From: Rhizobium sp. NFR07
GTDB lineage: Bacteria; Pseudomonadota; Alphaproteobacteria; Rhizobiales; Rhizobiaceae
Length of the DNA: 64,000 nt
NCBI RefSeq assembly: GCF_900111905.1
Contig: NZ_FOKM01000006.1
Coordinates: forward strand, 337,893 to 401,892
Direction of reading: 5' to 3'
Shown: one piece after another, positions 63,700 through 64,000 of the stretch
Position numbering within the stretch: position 1 is the first letter of the stretch
Layout of the letters: every line of letters begins with the position of its first letter
Program-made: the position numbers and the translations under genes
The notes under the pieces: generated by a model
Seen by the model: only the letters and a program-made list of their open reading frames with translations
What the model was told of the DNA's origin: nothing
The model's database searches: none

Positions 63700-64000
63700 T
63701 AAAGCGTGTCGCATTTATTCCGCCTCATAACCTGCTGCTTTGAAGAAATTTCGGCATTCAGCGACTGAGAAGAGGCTGATGATATCACCAAGCGCTTGGG
63801 TTATCGCATCGAAGCTGCGTGCGGCTCGTTTTCGCAGCAACGCCTTGAGCTTTGAGAACGCCATCTCGATGGGGTTCAAATCTGGCGAATAGGGTGGCAG
63901 GAATAGAATCCACGCTCCCTTCTGCTTGACGAGTTGTTCGGCTCTTTCGCTTTTATGGAAGCCGACATTGTCGAGGATGACGACGTCACCAGGCGACAGT
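63700..64000 (-). mobile_element. end of an IS630-type insertion sequence, cut by the window edge
   Basis: The transposase gene end is followed within 15 bases by AAAGCGTGTCGC, which may be the terminal inverted repeat. A TA dinucleotide at 63700-63701 fits the TA target used by IS630 elements. The other end is outside the window, so the boundary is inferred. Confidence 0.6.
63715..64000 (-). CDS. IS630 family transposase, C-terminal part
   Basis: Translating the minus strand gives about 95 residues ending at TAA (63715-63717). It contains DNVGFHKS, the metal-binding Asp of the DDE set, and LPPYSPDLNPIEMAFSKLK with the final Glu, then AECRNFFKAAGYEAE at the C-terminus. This is the typical end of IS630-type DDE transposases. 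The N-terminal half is outside the window. No frameshift is seen in the part present. Confidence 0.9.
   Translation of the reverse strand, partial: LSPGDVVILDNVGFHKSERAEQLVKQKGAWILFLPPYSPDLNPIEMAFSKLKALLRKRAARSFDAITQALGDIISLFSVAECRNFFKAAGYEAE

Overview
The window is typical of an alphaproteobacterium of the order Hyphomicrobiales, most likely Rhizobiaceae (Rhizobium, Agrobacterium or a relative). It is GC-rich, densely coding and dominated by ABC uptake systems, each packed with its own catabolic enzymes and a GntR, LysR or IclR regulator. A palindromic intergenic element near 49930-50018 resembles the repeats scattered through rhizobial genomes. There are no rRNA, tRNA, ribosomal or core replication genes, so an accessory replicon or catabolic region is likely (inference).

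Layout. (1) 1-3949: end of a polar amino acid-type ABC operon, then a 3-hydroxyisobutyrate-dehydrogenase-like enzyme, an RpiB-type isomerase and a FadR-type repressor, with a ribokinase gene divergent from the repressor across a clear operator. (2) 4062-13433 (minus): an ABC importer followed by an M20 deacylase, an enolase-superfamily enzyme, a creatinase-like M24 hydrolase, an unusual glutamine-amidotransferase protein, a VOC protein, a GhrA-like reductase and a D-amino acid aminotransferase; it looks like one operon for an uncharacterised amidated or acylated amino acid, and a divergent GntR protein with two winged helices probably controls it. (3) 15018-19452: LysR regulator, secreted hydrolase, cytochrome P460-like protein, DUF4405 membrane protein, and a convergent aldo/keto reductase.

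(4) 19762-26424 is the most unusual part: one operon with a GGDEF-EAL protein, a degenerate histidine-kinase-like protein, a STAS-methyltransferase fusion, a membrane SpoIIE-type phosphatase, an intact anti-sigma-type kinase and a STAS protein. It resembles a Sia-like partner-switching and c-di-GMP module in which the kinase/STAS pair has been duplicated and one copy rebuilt. An ECF sigma/anti-sigma pair follows (26806-28169), then LysE, J-domain and homocysteine methyltransferase genes.

(5) 31093-44601: a dipeptide-type ABC importer with an Ldh-type dehydrogenase, a 2-hydroxyacid dehydrogenase and a DapA-like aldolase on minus; a sialidase-fold protein, PdxA2 and an iron alcohol dehydrogenase on plus; and a DUF1537 acid-sugar kinase plus GntR repressor on minus. 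PdxA2 and DUF1537 point to four-carbon acid sugars. (6) 44856-53955: IclR regulator, then a dipeptide-type ABC system with an alpha/beta hydrolase and gamma-glutamyltransferase. (7) 54130-63666: LysR regulator and a paralogous, convergent ABC system with a DapA-like enzyme and two nucleoside hydrolases, ending in a decayed ribokinase. The intact ribokinase and RpiB at the left end could replace it. An IS630-type transposase begins at the right edge.
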